64,000 nt of DNA from Alphaproteobacteria bacterium (lineage in GTDB: Bacteria > Pseudomonadota > Alphaproteobacteria > JAUHZC01), in NCBI GenBank assembly GCA_023898725.1, contig CP060236.1:872501-936500 (forward strand). The letters run 5' to 3'. Under the pieces are notes generated by a model. It was not told the origin of the DNA, did no database searches, and saw only the letters and a list, made by a program, of their open reading frames with translations. Made by a program: the position numbers and the translations under genes. Below, piece by piece: positions 35,101 through 42,380 of the stretch; within the stretch, counting starts at the first letter, position 1; every line of letters begins with the position of its first letter.

Positions 35101-35785
35101 TGGTATTGTGGGGCGTGTGTCCGGTACTGGTAATACTTCGATTAATACTTCGATTACAAATAATACGAATACTGGGGCCTTGCGTGCACCACTTGACAGT
35201 CCATATTATGGTAGCATTGTTGGGCAGATTCCTCGTTTAGGGGGTTCTCCTCATTTAGGTATTTTCCAGGGAACAAATACAGCCAATGCGGCTGCTGCTG
35301 CGCAAGTTCCCGTTACGATTCAAGGAGTTACATTCGATCAAACAATTTTAACTGATACCTATGTGGCGCCGGATCGCCATGTTGGTGGTACTGATGCACC
35401 GATACAACTGGCGAGTGATTATGATAATGATGCAACGCTTGTTGGCGATAATGGAACTCTCTCTTGGACTTTATCTGGCGCAGGTGCGTCGGCAATTGTT
35501 CTTCAAACGACGGGTTTTTCTGATGAAGAAATTATTCTTGCAGAAGCGGAGGCCTTAGTCGAAGATGAAGATTTAGTCGAAGATGAAAATGATTCTGATG
35601 ATTATCAAGAATACTTTGATATTAGAACACCCAATGATGATTTTGCCCTTGATAGCGGTGAAAGTACAACGGTCATAACAGATGAATCTCTGGAAGAAGA
35701 TGACGGTGTTTCCAGGACAGCAGCAAAAGCACTTGAAAAATCAACGACAGTGGTCCAGCAAAAACAGCAAGGCTCTACCTCATAA
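32135..35785 (+). CDS. TpsA filamentous-haemagglutinin-like exoprotein
   Basis: A 1216-residue secreted adhesin, partner of the TpsB gene just upstream. It has a signal peptide (to about residue 35) and a TPS secretion domain (about 45-200) with INWETFDVGAGKRVAFAQP, NRVTGGNPSLIAG and NGKFVLINRAGIG. A beta-helix-type region follows, containing nearly identical AITGGAGPI repeats (about 525-650). GLUG-like GGLVG/GGFVGRV repeats (about 830-1050) come next, with a Ser-Thr dipeptide tract. The acidic C-terminus (EDEDLVEDENDSDD) lacks a toxin domain I can recognise, so adhesion is the likelier role than contact-dependent inhibition. Confidence 0.9.
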   Translation: MAISLFYTRTSCSYLRATIWLGALLGFSPALVLGETSPSKGHVLPTGEKVIGGRADVSRTSDTLHVIQHTDRALINWETFDVGAGKRVAFAQPNSQAIAVNRVTGGNPSLIAGTVSANGKFVLINRAGIGVHDGAVFDTNGTVLTTRDMRDADLMGKAIAFSGEESSSITISGSVTVARPGAWIAMASDIRTIGAQILAAPWSKIDLVGATDATVVVDLDGDGFLGLAMDKTRSSKALRVQLDDLSKIEAKDGIVFLRTQDVDDIVASVIKTDARIEANRATATKGGLIRLRGGVGSEITAGGSLSTRSAVGRGGEIDISADTVTIPTGTVIDATGKTGGGRVRVGGDIPTIKGEIDPRMPATAFSNAQISEAKNVSVGAAHINVSARERGNGGVATFWGRDTLTMRGNVTARGGYQGGNGGFVETSSPGKINLQNMGCVDTRSPVGKVGLFHIDPRNITFESGNALGNMSHDSTTIGIDTVLAALATSNVSYTAANLDGDEGVIAISNPFDLSAIDNTLTLSAVQEIQINGAITGGAGPIIMTAGGMITTAAITGGAGPITITAGTTLNINQAITGGAGDIALNSAAQEIQINGAITGGAGPITITAGTTLNINQAITGGAGPIIMTAGGMITTAAITGGAGDIALNAGSDINIAAAARIVANTGDVYLRAGLTTNSGTITGAGSTTFDHTVGTEGKIYAYYSSSAGWNQAPLSLDFVDAYYRWITDAADWGSVRTNWANRRSNALALRADITLNNAAGQDLSGLALFTGKFDGDNKRITLARTDATTFRSVFPDINGDDAYVRNLSVSYGAYNDPARTWGVGAFAHRLESGLIDNCHVTAGSITSGGASGGLVERVIAGRVSNSSVTDFLLSTSTSTSTSTSTANWFRGGLVGHVESSGAVDNNTVQNTLIIGGGNVSTGGAVGYMSESTVSNNTLTNVYIQSSNSGSGRAVGGFVGRVELSATGSTVSANTGSVFITADNAQSFVGGIVGRVSGTGNTSINTSITNNTNTGALRAPLDSPYYGSIVGQIPRLGGSPHLGIFQGTNTANAAAAAQVPVTIQGVTFDQTILTDTYVAPDRHVGGTDAPIQLASDYDNDATLVGDNGTLSWTLSGAGASAIVLQTTGFSDEEIILAEAEALVEDEDLVEDENDSDDYQEYFDIRTPNDDFALDSGESTTVITDESLEEDDGVSRTAAKALEKSTTVVQQKQQGSTS
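33709..34080 (+). repeat. imperfect repeats within the TpsA gene
   Basis: Blocks of identical DNA recur: the segment starting CAAGAAATCCAGATCAATGG occurs at about 33709 and 33900, and a segment beginning ATAACGATAACAGCAGG occurs at about 33812 and 33943, all joined by GCGATCACGGG or CCATCACGGG units. Identity at DNA level indicates recent duplication, and the array can change by recombination. Confidence 0.85.
34754..34789 (+). repeat. hexanucleotide microsatellite (TCCACT x6) in TpsA
   Basis: Six perfect copies of TCCACT encode (Ser-Thr)6 between two GLUG-like repeats. A 6-bp unit keeps the frame when copies are gained or lost, so it can alter linker length rather than switch the gene off. 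Confidence 0.95.
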
Positions 35786-35801
35786 AAAAAAGCGTTTTCT
35801 T

Positions 35802-37589
35802 TTACTCAGTCAGTAATGGGGATCCCGATTGCTGTGATTGTTTCAGCCATAGTTTCGCATAACTGCCATGCTGGGCAAGAAGTTCGGCGTGTGTTCCTTG
35901 TTCAACGATACGCCCTTGGGCAAGAACGACAATAGTATCGGCATGCACGATGGTTGATAGTCGATGCGCAATGATAAAGCTTGTGCGATTTTTACTGATA
36001 CGGCGGAGATTGGCTTGAATAGATTTTTCTGTTTGTGTGTCTAGCGCAGATGTTGCCTCATCCAAAATCAGAATTGGCGTATTTTTCAAGAGCGTTCGTG
36101 CAATGGCTACGCGTTGCTTTTCTCCCCCAGAAAGCTTTAGGCCCCGCTCCCCGACCATAGTATCATATCCATCCGGAAGCTTGCAGATAAAATCATGGAG
36201 TTCCGCTTCTTTTGCTGCTGCAATAACCTGATTGTTCGATGCGGTAGGTTTACCATAAGCAATGTTGTAAAAAAGCGTTTTATTAAACAAGATAGTATCT
36301 TGGGGAACAATCGCAATGTGGCGGCGTAATGATTCTTGGGTATAAGACCCAATATCAACATCATCAATAAATATCCGACCTGATGTGGGTTCGTAAAATT
36401 TATATAAAAGCCGTACGAGGGTTGATTTACCACCACCACTCAGTCCCACGATGGCAACAGTCTGTTTAGGTTTAATCTCGAGTGAGAAGTCGTGGAGAAT
36501 CTGACGGTGTGGGGTGTAAGAAAAATTAACGTTTTCAAAGCGGATATGTCCTTTTGTGCTTACCAGTTCACAGGCATCGAAAGGGTCGCTGATCTGTGGC
36601 TTTTCTTCCAATATTCCAAACATTTCTTCCATATTTGTCAGCGCTAACCGCAGCTCACGGTAGGCAAAGCCAATATTGCTGAGAGGAAGATACAGTTGCA
36701 CCAAATACATTTGAAACAAAATAAAGTCACCAGCTGTGATGGATTCTGACTGTACTTCCATGCCAGCATACACAAGCATGATAAGCATCCCCCCGTACAT
36801 GATGATATTTTGCCCAATATTGAGAAGAGCAAGTGAGTCACGGCTTTGAACAAAAATCCGTTGGTAGGCGGTCTGAATCTTATCATAGTGCCCATATTCA
36901 TAGGTTTCATTTCCAAAATATTTAACAGTTTCATAGTTCAATATGCTGTCGATGGCATCGCCACTTGCTTGGGTATCGAGATTATTCATTTCACGGACTA
37001 TTTTCAGGCGTTTCGCAGTTACAAAATAGGTATATAATATATACATAGATAGCGTTGAAAGCATTGCTAGTGCGTAGAATGCGGTATATAGGTGAATGAG
37101 AACCCCCGTGATAAAAAGAATTTCAAGAAGCGTCGGTGCGAGCATAAAAAGTGAAAAGCGAAAAAAGCGCTCTAGGCTTTGAGAGCCTCGTTCGATGATG
37201 CGCCCAAGGGAACCCGTGCGTTTTTTGAGGTGAAAATCAAGACTTAACTGGTGAATGTGCTGAAAGACATTGAGAACAATATGTTTATGCAGGGTGCTTT
37301 CTACCCGCGTAAAAATAATATCACGCACATTGGCAAAGACATGACTCAGAATATTGGCAAGCACAAATCCAACAATGCAAAGAGTCAAAATATGGGATGA
37401 TCCAGGATTGAGAAAATCAATCGATTTTTTAAATAATACAGGGGCTCCCGCTGACAAAACTTTGCTCAAAACAAGACTTCCCAGCGACAGAAAGATAGCA
37501 ATGCGTTGACGCCGAGCAGCTTTTTTCCACAAGAAATCCCATAGGTAGTGTAGCGTGAGGCCTGTGCGTGTGGATTTTATTGAATTCAC
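35802..37589 (-). CDS. Atm1/HMT1-type ABC exporter
   Basis: A 595-residue half-transporter: a six-helix membrane domain (about residues 30-320) fused to an ATPase domain (about 345-585). The membrane part carries NYETVKYFGNETYE, characteristic of the Atm1/ABCB7 group. In the ATPase: Walker A GLSGGGKST, signature LSGGEKQR, Walker B ILILDEATSALD and H-loop AHRLST. Homologues export glutathione-linked sulfur species or metal-glutathione complexes. It is convergent with the TpsA gene (16 bases apart) and divergent from the LOG gene. Confidence 0.92.
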   Translation of the reverse strand: MNSIKSTRTGLTLHYLWDFLWKKAARRQRIAIFLSLGSLVLSKVLSAGAPVLFKKSIDFLNPGSSHILTLCIVGFVLANILSHVFANVRDIIFTRVESTLHKHIVLNVFQHIHQLSLDFHLKKRTGSLGRIIERGSQSLERFFRFSLFMLAPTLLEILFITGVLIHLYTAFYALAMLSTLSMYILYTYFVTAKRLKIVREMNNLDTQASGDAIDSILNYETVKYFGNETYEYGHYDKIQTAYQRIFVQSRDSLALLNIGQNIIMYGGMLIMLVYAGMEVQSESITAGDFILFQMYLVQLYLPLSNIGFAYRELRLALTNMEEMFGILEEKPQISDPFDACELVSTKGHIRFENVNFSYTPHRQILHDFSLEIKPKQTVAIVGLSGGGKSTLVRLLYKFYEPTSGRIFIDDVDIGSYTQESLRRHIAIVPQDTILFNKTLFYNIAYGKPTASNNQVIAAAKEAELHDFICKLPDGYDTMVGERGLKLSGGEKQRVAIARTLLKNTPILILDEATSALDTQTEKSIQANLRRISKNRTSFIIAHRLSTIVHADTIVVLAQGRIVEQGTHAELLAQHGSYAKLWLKQSQQSGSPLLTE

Positions 37590-37702
37590 AAGATTTCTTT
37601 CGTTAAGTTTTTGCTAATAACTTTGTCGTAGGATAGTATTGTATCAGACTGTTTTAGGTGTTATGAAATCGTGCGTCAATGCATCATTTAAAGAGAGGGC
37701 AT

Positions 37703-38290
37703 ATGAGTAAACTTAAAAGTGTCTGCGTGTTTTGCGGATCCTCGAATAAGACGCCTGAAATCTTTCGCCATGAGGCTAAGCGTTTGGGTGGATTGATTGC
37801 TGATGCTGGAATCCGACTTGTTTATGGGGGAGGGAGTGCTGGTCTTATGGGCTTGGTTGCTGATGGGGCCATTGAGGCCGGAGGCGCTGTGACTGGTGTT
37901 ATTACCAAGTTTCTCGATAAGCGTGAGGGGCTACATAAAGACTTAGATGAACTTCACGTGGTTGACAGCATGCATGAGCGTAAACTCATGATGTATGAGC
38001 GTTCAGATGCATTTGTAATTTTCCCTGGTGGTGTTGGGACCCTGGATGAAACGTGTGAAATCCTTACGTGGAAACAAATTGGTTTGCATAAAAAAAATAT
38101 TACCTTTTGTAATCTTGAGGGTTATTGGGACAATTTTTTGCATTTTTTTGAAGAAACAATGATTCCCAATGGGTTTGCACGCGAAGAAGATAAAACAATT
38201 TATTCGGTTGTTAACAAGATAGAGGACGTCCTTGGGACACTGCATATGCCCCCCCTAGGGACGGATAATTTTGTATCAAAGTGGGGGTAA
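37703..38290 (+). CDS. LOG-family protein (TIGR00730 type)
   Basis: A 195-residue Rossmann-like protein of the LOG/lysine-decarboxylase-like group, which contains phosphoribohydrolases that release bases from nucleoside 5'-monophosphates, including cytokinins in some organisms. Seen: VCVFCGSS near the start, YGGGSAGLMG, and the catalytic PGGVGTLDE motif. The ATG at 37703 follows GAGAGGG; an earlier in-frame ATG at 37679 has no such site. The true substrate here is unknown. Confidence 0.88.
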   Translation: MSKLKSVCVFCGSSNKTPEIFRHEAKRLGGLIADAGIRLVYGGGSAGLMGLVADGAIEAGGAVTGVITKFLDKREGLHKDLDELHVVDSMHERKLMMYERSDAFVIFPGGVGTLDETCEILTWKQIGLHKKNITFCNLEGYWDNFLHFFEETMIPNGFAREEDKTIYSVVNKIEDVLGTLHMPPLGTDNFVSKWG

Positions 38291-38375
38291 TTGATCCGAT
38301 GTGTGATTGCATAACGATACATGCAGTTGACAAGAGCATAGATAATGGGGCATAGCTAAAATAATTCCTAATAAC

Positions 38376-38465
38376 GGAGGGGTGGCCGAGCGGCTGAAGG
38401 CGCACGCTTGGAAAGCGTGTATACGTTAACGCGTATCGAGGGTTCGAATCCCTTCCCCTCCGCCA
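38376..38465 (+). tRNA. tRNA-Ser (GGA anticodon)
   Basis: A class II tRNA. The acceptor GGAGGGG pairs with CCCCTCC, the D-arm follows, the anticodon stem CACGC/GCGTG carries loop TTGGAAA (anticodon GGA), a long variable arm (TACGTTAACGCGTA) is present, and the T-arm is GGTTCGAATCC. The CCA is encoded (38463-38465). The gene lies directly outside the left end of the glycan island. Confidence 0.97.
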
Positions 38466-38470
38466 CCCTA

Positions 38471-38594
38471 CGTTCTACGAATTACGCCCGGCAGTCCAAA
38501 TTGGGGCGAGGCACGTAGTGCGAAGAATAACCAGTTTGATAGGATTGATTAACTTAGATTTTATGATGAGGTTGAGGAAGCCCGCCCGGCGAAG
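38471..38594 (+). repeat. left copy of the 124-bp direct repeat bounding the glycan island
   Basis: Identical over 124 bases to 61203-61326, both in direct orientation. It begins CGTTCTACGAATTACGCCCG and ends at GCGAAG. Weaker similarity continues to about 38660, where both copies enter the start of a GIY-YIG-like gene. It starts 5 bases after the tRNA-Ser CCA end. Confidence 0.95.
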
Positions 38595-38623
38595 TTTTCG
38601 CGTAGGTAGGCTATGGAATTATG

Positions 38624-38660
38624 CATTATGTTTTTTGTAGAATTATCAAATGGCAATTGA
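38624..38660 (+). pseudogene. truncated start of a GIY-YIG-like gene (left copy)
   Basis: ATGCATTATGTTTTT (from about 38624) followed by GTAGAATTATCAAATGGCAAT reads as MHYVF, then VELSNGN after a one-base shift. This parallels the beginning of the right-hand relic at 61357 and the usual YxVYxLxLSNG start of GIY-YIG nucleases. The gene is cut off here and the sequence then changes. Confidence 0.45.
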
Positions 38661-38823
38661 CCCTATTTTAGAGCCGATGTGTGGTACAGGCCGCTTTTTG
38701 ATGCCATTGCCTACGTGCTTGGCAAAGAACGATCAAAGCCCCGTCGAACTGGAAAATAATTTGCCGCGACTGCTTGACAGCCTTAAATTACATAAAGTAC
38801 AGTACGTGTACAAAGTGATCTAA
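38650..38823 (+). pseudogene. 57-codon fragment resembling a methyltransferase motif
   Basis: An open frame from the ATG at 38650 encodes DPILEPMCGTGRFLMPLP near its start. This resembles motif I of class I SAM-dependent methyltransferases (ILEPxCGTGRF), but the remaining 40 residues do not continue the fold. It looks like a joined gene fragment rather than a working gene. Apart from this and the repeat, I see nothing else coding in the 379-bp gap between tRNA-Ser and the regulator. Confidence 0.35.
38774..38803 (+). promoter_or_regulatory. possible promoter/operator for the island regulator
   Basis: TTGACA (38774-38779) and TACAGT (38798-38803) are 18 bases apart. The start region overlaps GTACAGTACGTGTAC, an interrupted palindrome, and AAAGTAC recurs just before the next gene, so a repressor could bind here. 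Found by eye only. Confidence 0.4.
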
Positions 38824-38844
38824 GTTTTTAAAGTACTAAATGTA

Positions 38845-39477
38845 ATGGCAGTTTTTGAAGAGGCAAGACAGCATACAGATCGGGAGGTCATGGTCAGATT
38901 ACTTACGACTCTAGCTGAAAATCCAGAAGCCACGCAAAGGGATTTGGCGACAGAAATGGGTATCTCTTTGGGCATGATGGTCAGCTATATGAAAAGCTGT
39001 GTCCGCAAAGGTTTTGTTCGCTCTAAGCAGGTGGCGCCGAGACGTTGGGCTTACTTTGTTACTCCAAAAGGGTTTGCTGAAAAAAGTCGCATGGTATCGG
39101 TGTATTTGTATCGAGCCATGACATTTTTTCGCGACACACGCGTGCAATTAGAAGAATTGTTTGGTCAATGCCAGAAAGAAGGTATCCAAACAATTGCGAT
39201 GGTGGGTAGTGGTGATGTTGCTGAGATTGCTATGTTAGTGTCGCAAGGTTTTGCGGTTAGCGTGAAACTTGTTATGCAATCTGAAGGGTATATTGAAAAT
39301 CTTAAAGGTTTTGATGCTGTGTTGGTGACTGATATAGCTAACCCCCAAGGTACATTTGATGTTTTAAAAGAGTGTATTGGAGAGGATAAATTGCTTAGCA
39401 TTGCAACATTGTGCATTGCGCGTAAAAGAGTTAATTCCGCTCGAGGATTGGAGCGGGAAAAAGAGATAAATGCCTAG
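38845..39477 (+). CDS. winged-helix regulator of the glycan island
   Basis: A 210-residue protein. The N-terminus (about residues 15-75) is a MarR-like winged helix with TQRDLATEMGISLGMMVSYM and a wing at RRWAYFVTPKGF, as in EPS-associated MarR-type regulators found at polysaccharide loci. The C-terminal part (about 105-200) resembles a Rossmann-like sensing domain (TIAMVGSGDVAEIAMLVSQG). Its position as the first gene of the island suggests local control of glycan genes. A terminator-like hairpin follows, so the downstream genes may have their own promoter. Confidence 0.75.
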   Translation: MAVFEEARQHTDREVMVRLLTTLAENPEATQRDLATEMGISLGMMVSYMKSCVRKGFVRSKQVAPRRWAYFVTPKGFAEKSRMVSVYLYRAMTFFRDTRVQLEELFGQCQKEGIQTIAMVGSGDVAEIAMLVSQGFAVSVKLVMQSEGYIENLKGFDAVLVTDIANPQGTFDVLKECIGEDKLLSIATLCIARKRVNSARGLEREKEINA

Positions 39478-39499
39478 TCTGCAGGTATTGTTTTTTATG

Positions 39500-39526
39500 A
39501 AAGAGTCTTCGTGACGAGGCTTTTTT
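39500..39526 (+). terminator. probable intrinsic terminator after the island regulator
   Basis: GTCTTCG and CGAGGC form an imperfect stem around TGA, followed by T6 at 39521-39526. The next 80 bases, before the ABC transporter gene, would then contain a promoter that I cannot place. Confidence 0.5.
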
Positions 39527-39605
39527 GAGTCAAATTCGATGTTTCGGATTTAGTTGAAGTGTAATTTTAAATGTCGTGGGTGTTTTCACCCGGACTGTGG
39601 TAGCT

Positions 39606-41384
39606 ATGGTGAAACAAGAAAATAATTTAACTCCTTCCATTTTTTCGGCTATTCAAAAACTACGTGAATTGTTGACACGAGAAGAGAAAATAAAATGGCT
39701 AGGTATTGTAGGATTTGCTTTAGTAGTATCTTTGCTTGAAGTAGTCACTGCATCTGTCATCGTTGTGTTTGCCCAAGTGCTAAATGATCCTTCAGTTGGT
39801 CAAAAATATTTTCAAAAGCTTGGAATAACAGAAAATTTATCTCCAGGGAAAACAGTTTTTTATGTGGCTATTGCTGTTGGGGTTGTTTACGTTGTTAAAA
39901 ATTTAATTGCTGCGGCGGAAGTGTTTTTTCAGAATTTTTCTATTCAAAAAATGTGCTTTGAGTTCAAAAACAAATTATTACATCGTTATGCTCAAGCTGA
40001 TTACGGATTTTACCTAACAAGAAATTCTTCTTTTGGTTTGCAAGTTGTGGGCTCAGATGTCGAGCAAGCTTTTTCAAGTGGAATGGTTTCGCTTGCAAGG
40101 TCTCTGTCGGAAGGGAGCGTATTTATTTTTTTAGTGGGGATGATTGTTTATGTGAACCCAACTTTGGTACTGATAATTTTTGTAATCGGAATGACGTTGG
40201 GTTTATTGACTTCTAAATTTTTACTGCCTAAATTTTACTATTGGGGACAAAATCTACAACAAACAGGGTTTCATACCCATAAAAACCTGATGCAATTCTT
40301 TCATTCTTTTAAAGAAATTGTTTTGCTCGGTAAAAAAGAATCTTTCGTTAAGGCTTATCAAGTGCACTCAAAGGAACGCTCAAAGGTGCAAGCTATTCAA
40401 ACAGCAACAAACGCACTGCCACGTATGGGAATTGAGATTCTTTTTGTTGGGTTATTTGTGCTAACTATCTCTTATTTGTGTATGGGGCATGAGAGTCCGA
40501 TGCAAATGATTGGTCTTTTAAGTGGTTATTTATATGCGGGATTTCGTTTAATGCCAGGGCTTAATCGCATTATTAATGATCTCAATGCCCTTAAATCTGT
40601 TATTCCTTCCATTGATCGCGTGCATCAAGAATATATTGCTTTTGAGTCTAAAAGCAATTATGTAGATGAAACTTCGTTTCGATTCACAAAAAGCATCGAA
40701 TTTAATAATGTTAATTTTAAATATTTAAACTCAAAGAAAAATACATTATCCAATATCAATCTTAAAATTAATAAAGGAGAATCTGTCGGCATAGTGGGAC
40801 ATACAGGTTCAGGAAAGTCGACTTTGATAGATTTGATTTTAGGGCTTTTAAGACCCGAAAAAGGGAATGTACTCATTGATGCTCAATACAAGCCAAACTC
40901 TTTTCAGTGGCATAAAAAAATTGGTTATGTCGCGCAGAGTATTAACTTAATAGATGATACGGTGGAGGCAAATATTGCTTTTGGGTGTGACAAAATTGAT
41001 AAAGAGGCTCTTGATAATGCAGTTGATAGTGCTCAATTAAGACAATTTGTAAATTCATTACCAAATGGCTTAAAAACAACCATTGGGGAACGAGGAATAA
41101 GGGTGTCTGGAGGGGAAAGACAACGCATATCAATTGCTAGAGCTTTGTACAGAAATCCAGAGGTTTTAATTTTTGATGAAGCTACTTCTGCATTAGATAG
41201 CGCTACTGAAAAGCAACTCATGGAGACAATAGACACAATATGTGACGCTCATACTGTGATCATGATTGCTCACAGAGTCAGTACTTTAAAGAATTGTGAT
41301 AGAATTTTTAAGATAGAGAACGGTAAGCTATCTGAGGTACGTAAGGATTCTGTGCTAGCGATGTCACACCATATAGGAAATTAG
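39606..41384 (+). CDS. ABC exporter, probable lipid-linked glycan flippase
   Basis: A 592-residue half-transporter: a six-helix membrane domain (about residues 25-325) and an ATPase domain (about 355-580). ATPase motifs: Walker A GHTGSGKST, signature VSGGERQR, Walker B VLIFDEATSALD and H-loop AHRVST. Its place at the head of a glycan cluster suggests a PglK/MsbA-like flippase for an undecaprenyl-linked saccharide; the substrate is inferred from context. Start taken at ATG 39606; an in-frame GTG at 39576 would add 10 residues. Confidence 0.85.
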   Translation: MVKQENNLTPSIFSAIQKLRELLTREEKIKWLGIVGFALVVSLLEVVTASVIVVFAQVLNDPSVGQKYFQKLGITENLSPGKTVFYVAIAVGVVYVVKNLIAAAEVFFQNFSIQKMCFEFKNKLLHRYAQADYGFYLTRNSSFGLQVVGSDVEQAFSSGMVSLARSLSEGSVFIFLVGMIVYVNPTLVLIIFVIGMTLGLLTSKFLLPKFYYWGQNLQQTGFHTHKNLMQFFHSFKEIVLLGKKESFVKAYQVHSKERSKVQAIQTATNALPRMGIEILFVGLFVLTISYLCMGHESPMQMIGLLSGYLYAGFRLMPGLNRIINDLNALKSVIPSIDRVHQEYIAFESKSNYVDETSFRFTKSIEFNNVNFKYLNSKKNTLSNINLKINKGESVGIVGHTGSGKSTLIDLILGLLRPEKGNVLIDAQYKPNSFQWHKKIGYVAQSINLIDDTVEANIAFGCDKIDKEALDNAVDSAQLRQFVNSLPNGLKTTIGERGIRVSGGERQRISIARALYRNPEVLIFDEATSALDSATEKQLMETIDTICDAHTVIMIAHRVSTLKNCDRIFKIENGKLSEVRKDSVLAMSHHIGN

Positions 41385-41390
41385 GGGATT

Positions 41391-42380
41391 ATGAAACAAC
41401 GAATACTTGTAACGGGATCAGAAGGCTTTATTGGTTCCCATCTGACTACAGAGCTAATTAAAAGGGGGTATAAGGTTAGAGCTTTATGTTTGTATAATTC
41501 ATTCAATGATATTGGGTGGTTAAAAGATTTAGCTCCTACTATATTAAAAGAAATTGAAATAGTTCGCGGTGATATTAAAGATTATGACTGTGTAAAAAGT
41601 GCAATGAAGGACATTGACGTTGTCTTTAATTTAGCGGCATTGATTGCCATACCATACTCATACAATGCGCCTGAATCTTATATAGATACTAATATTAAAG
41701 GTACTATGAATATATTAAGGGCTGCTATTGACAATCAGTTGGAGCAAGTTATTCATACCTCTACAAGTGAAGTGTATGGCACAGCTCAGTTTGTACCAAT
41801 TACCGAAAATCATCCTCTTGTAGGACAGTCTCCTTATTCTGCGTCTAAAATAGCTGCAGATCAGTTGGCTTATTCATATTATTGCTCTTTTGGACTTCCA
41901 GTTTCTGTTGTTAGGCCATTTAATACCTATGGTCCAAGACAATCCCTAAGGGCTGTTATACCTACAATTATTTCTCAAGTAATTTCTGGAAATAATGAAT
42001 TAAAATTAGGTAATGTTGACGCAACTCGTGACTTTAACTTTGTACAAGATACTGTTAACGGCATGATATCTTTCATAGGTAATGCAGGAGCTTTTGGTGA
42101 GTTTATTAATTTAGGCACCGGAGTTGAAGTTACTATAAAGGATGTTGTTAAAACAATATCGCAATTAACAAATGTTGATCTTCAAATCAAGATGGATGAA
42201 CAAAGAATACGCCCTGATAAAAGTGAAGTTGAAAGATTGTGTGCTTGCAATAAGAAAGCTAAGAATATTCTAGGATGGAGTCCTGAACATAATTTGGAGC
42301 AAGGTTTAGGAATAACACTAAAATGGTTTGAGAATCATATAGATAATGGGTTTATATTTAGCGATAGGTATATTGTTTAA
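41391..42380 (+). CDS. legB: nucleotide-sugar 4,6-dehydratase, LegB type
   Basis: A 329-residue extended SDR enzyme. The NAD-binding motif GSEGFIGSH lies at residues 8-16. The catalytic Ser-Thr-Ser and YSASK (Tyr-x-x-x-Lys) follow at about 129 and 153. The closest pattern is the LegB group (LLPSF_EDH_00030 family), which converts NDP-GlcNAc to the 4-keto-6-deoxy sugar, the first committed step toward legionaminic acid. It begins the run legB-legC-legG-legI with no gap before legC. Confidence 0.88.
   Translation: MKQRILVTGSEGFIGSHLTTELIKRGYKVRALCLYNSFNDIGWLKDLAPTILKEIEIVRGDIKDYDCVKSAMKDIDVVFNLAALIAIPYSYNAPESYIDTNIKGTMNILRAAIDNQLEQVIHTSTSEVYGTAQFVPITENHPLVGQSPYSASKIAADQLAYSYYCSFGLPVSVVRPFNTYGPRQSLRAVIPTIISQVISGNNELKLGNVDATRDFNFVQDTVNGMISFIGNAGAFGEFINLGTGVEVTIKDVVKTISQLTNVDLQIKMDEQRIRPDKSEVERLCACNKKAKNILGWSPEHNLEQGLGITLKWFENHIDNGFIFSDRYIV

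Noticed and set aside
35500..35785. Contact-dependent inhibition toxin at the C-terminus of TpsA with a downstream immunity gene
   Set aside because: The C-terminus is acidic and low-complexity, no VENN-type junction is seen, and the next gene is a convergent ABC exporter 16 bases away, leaving no room for an immunity gene.
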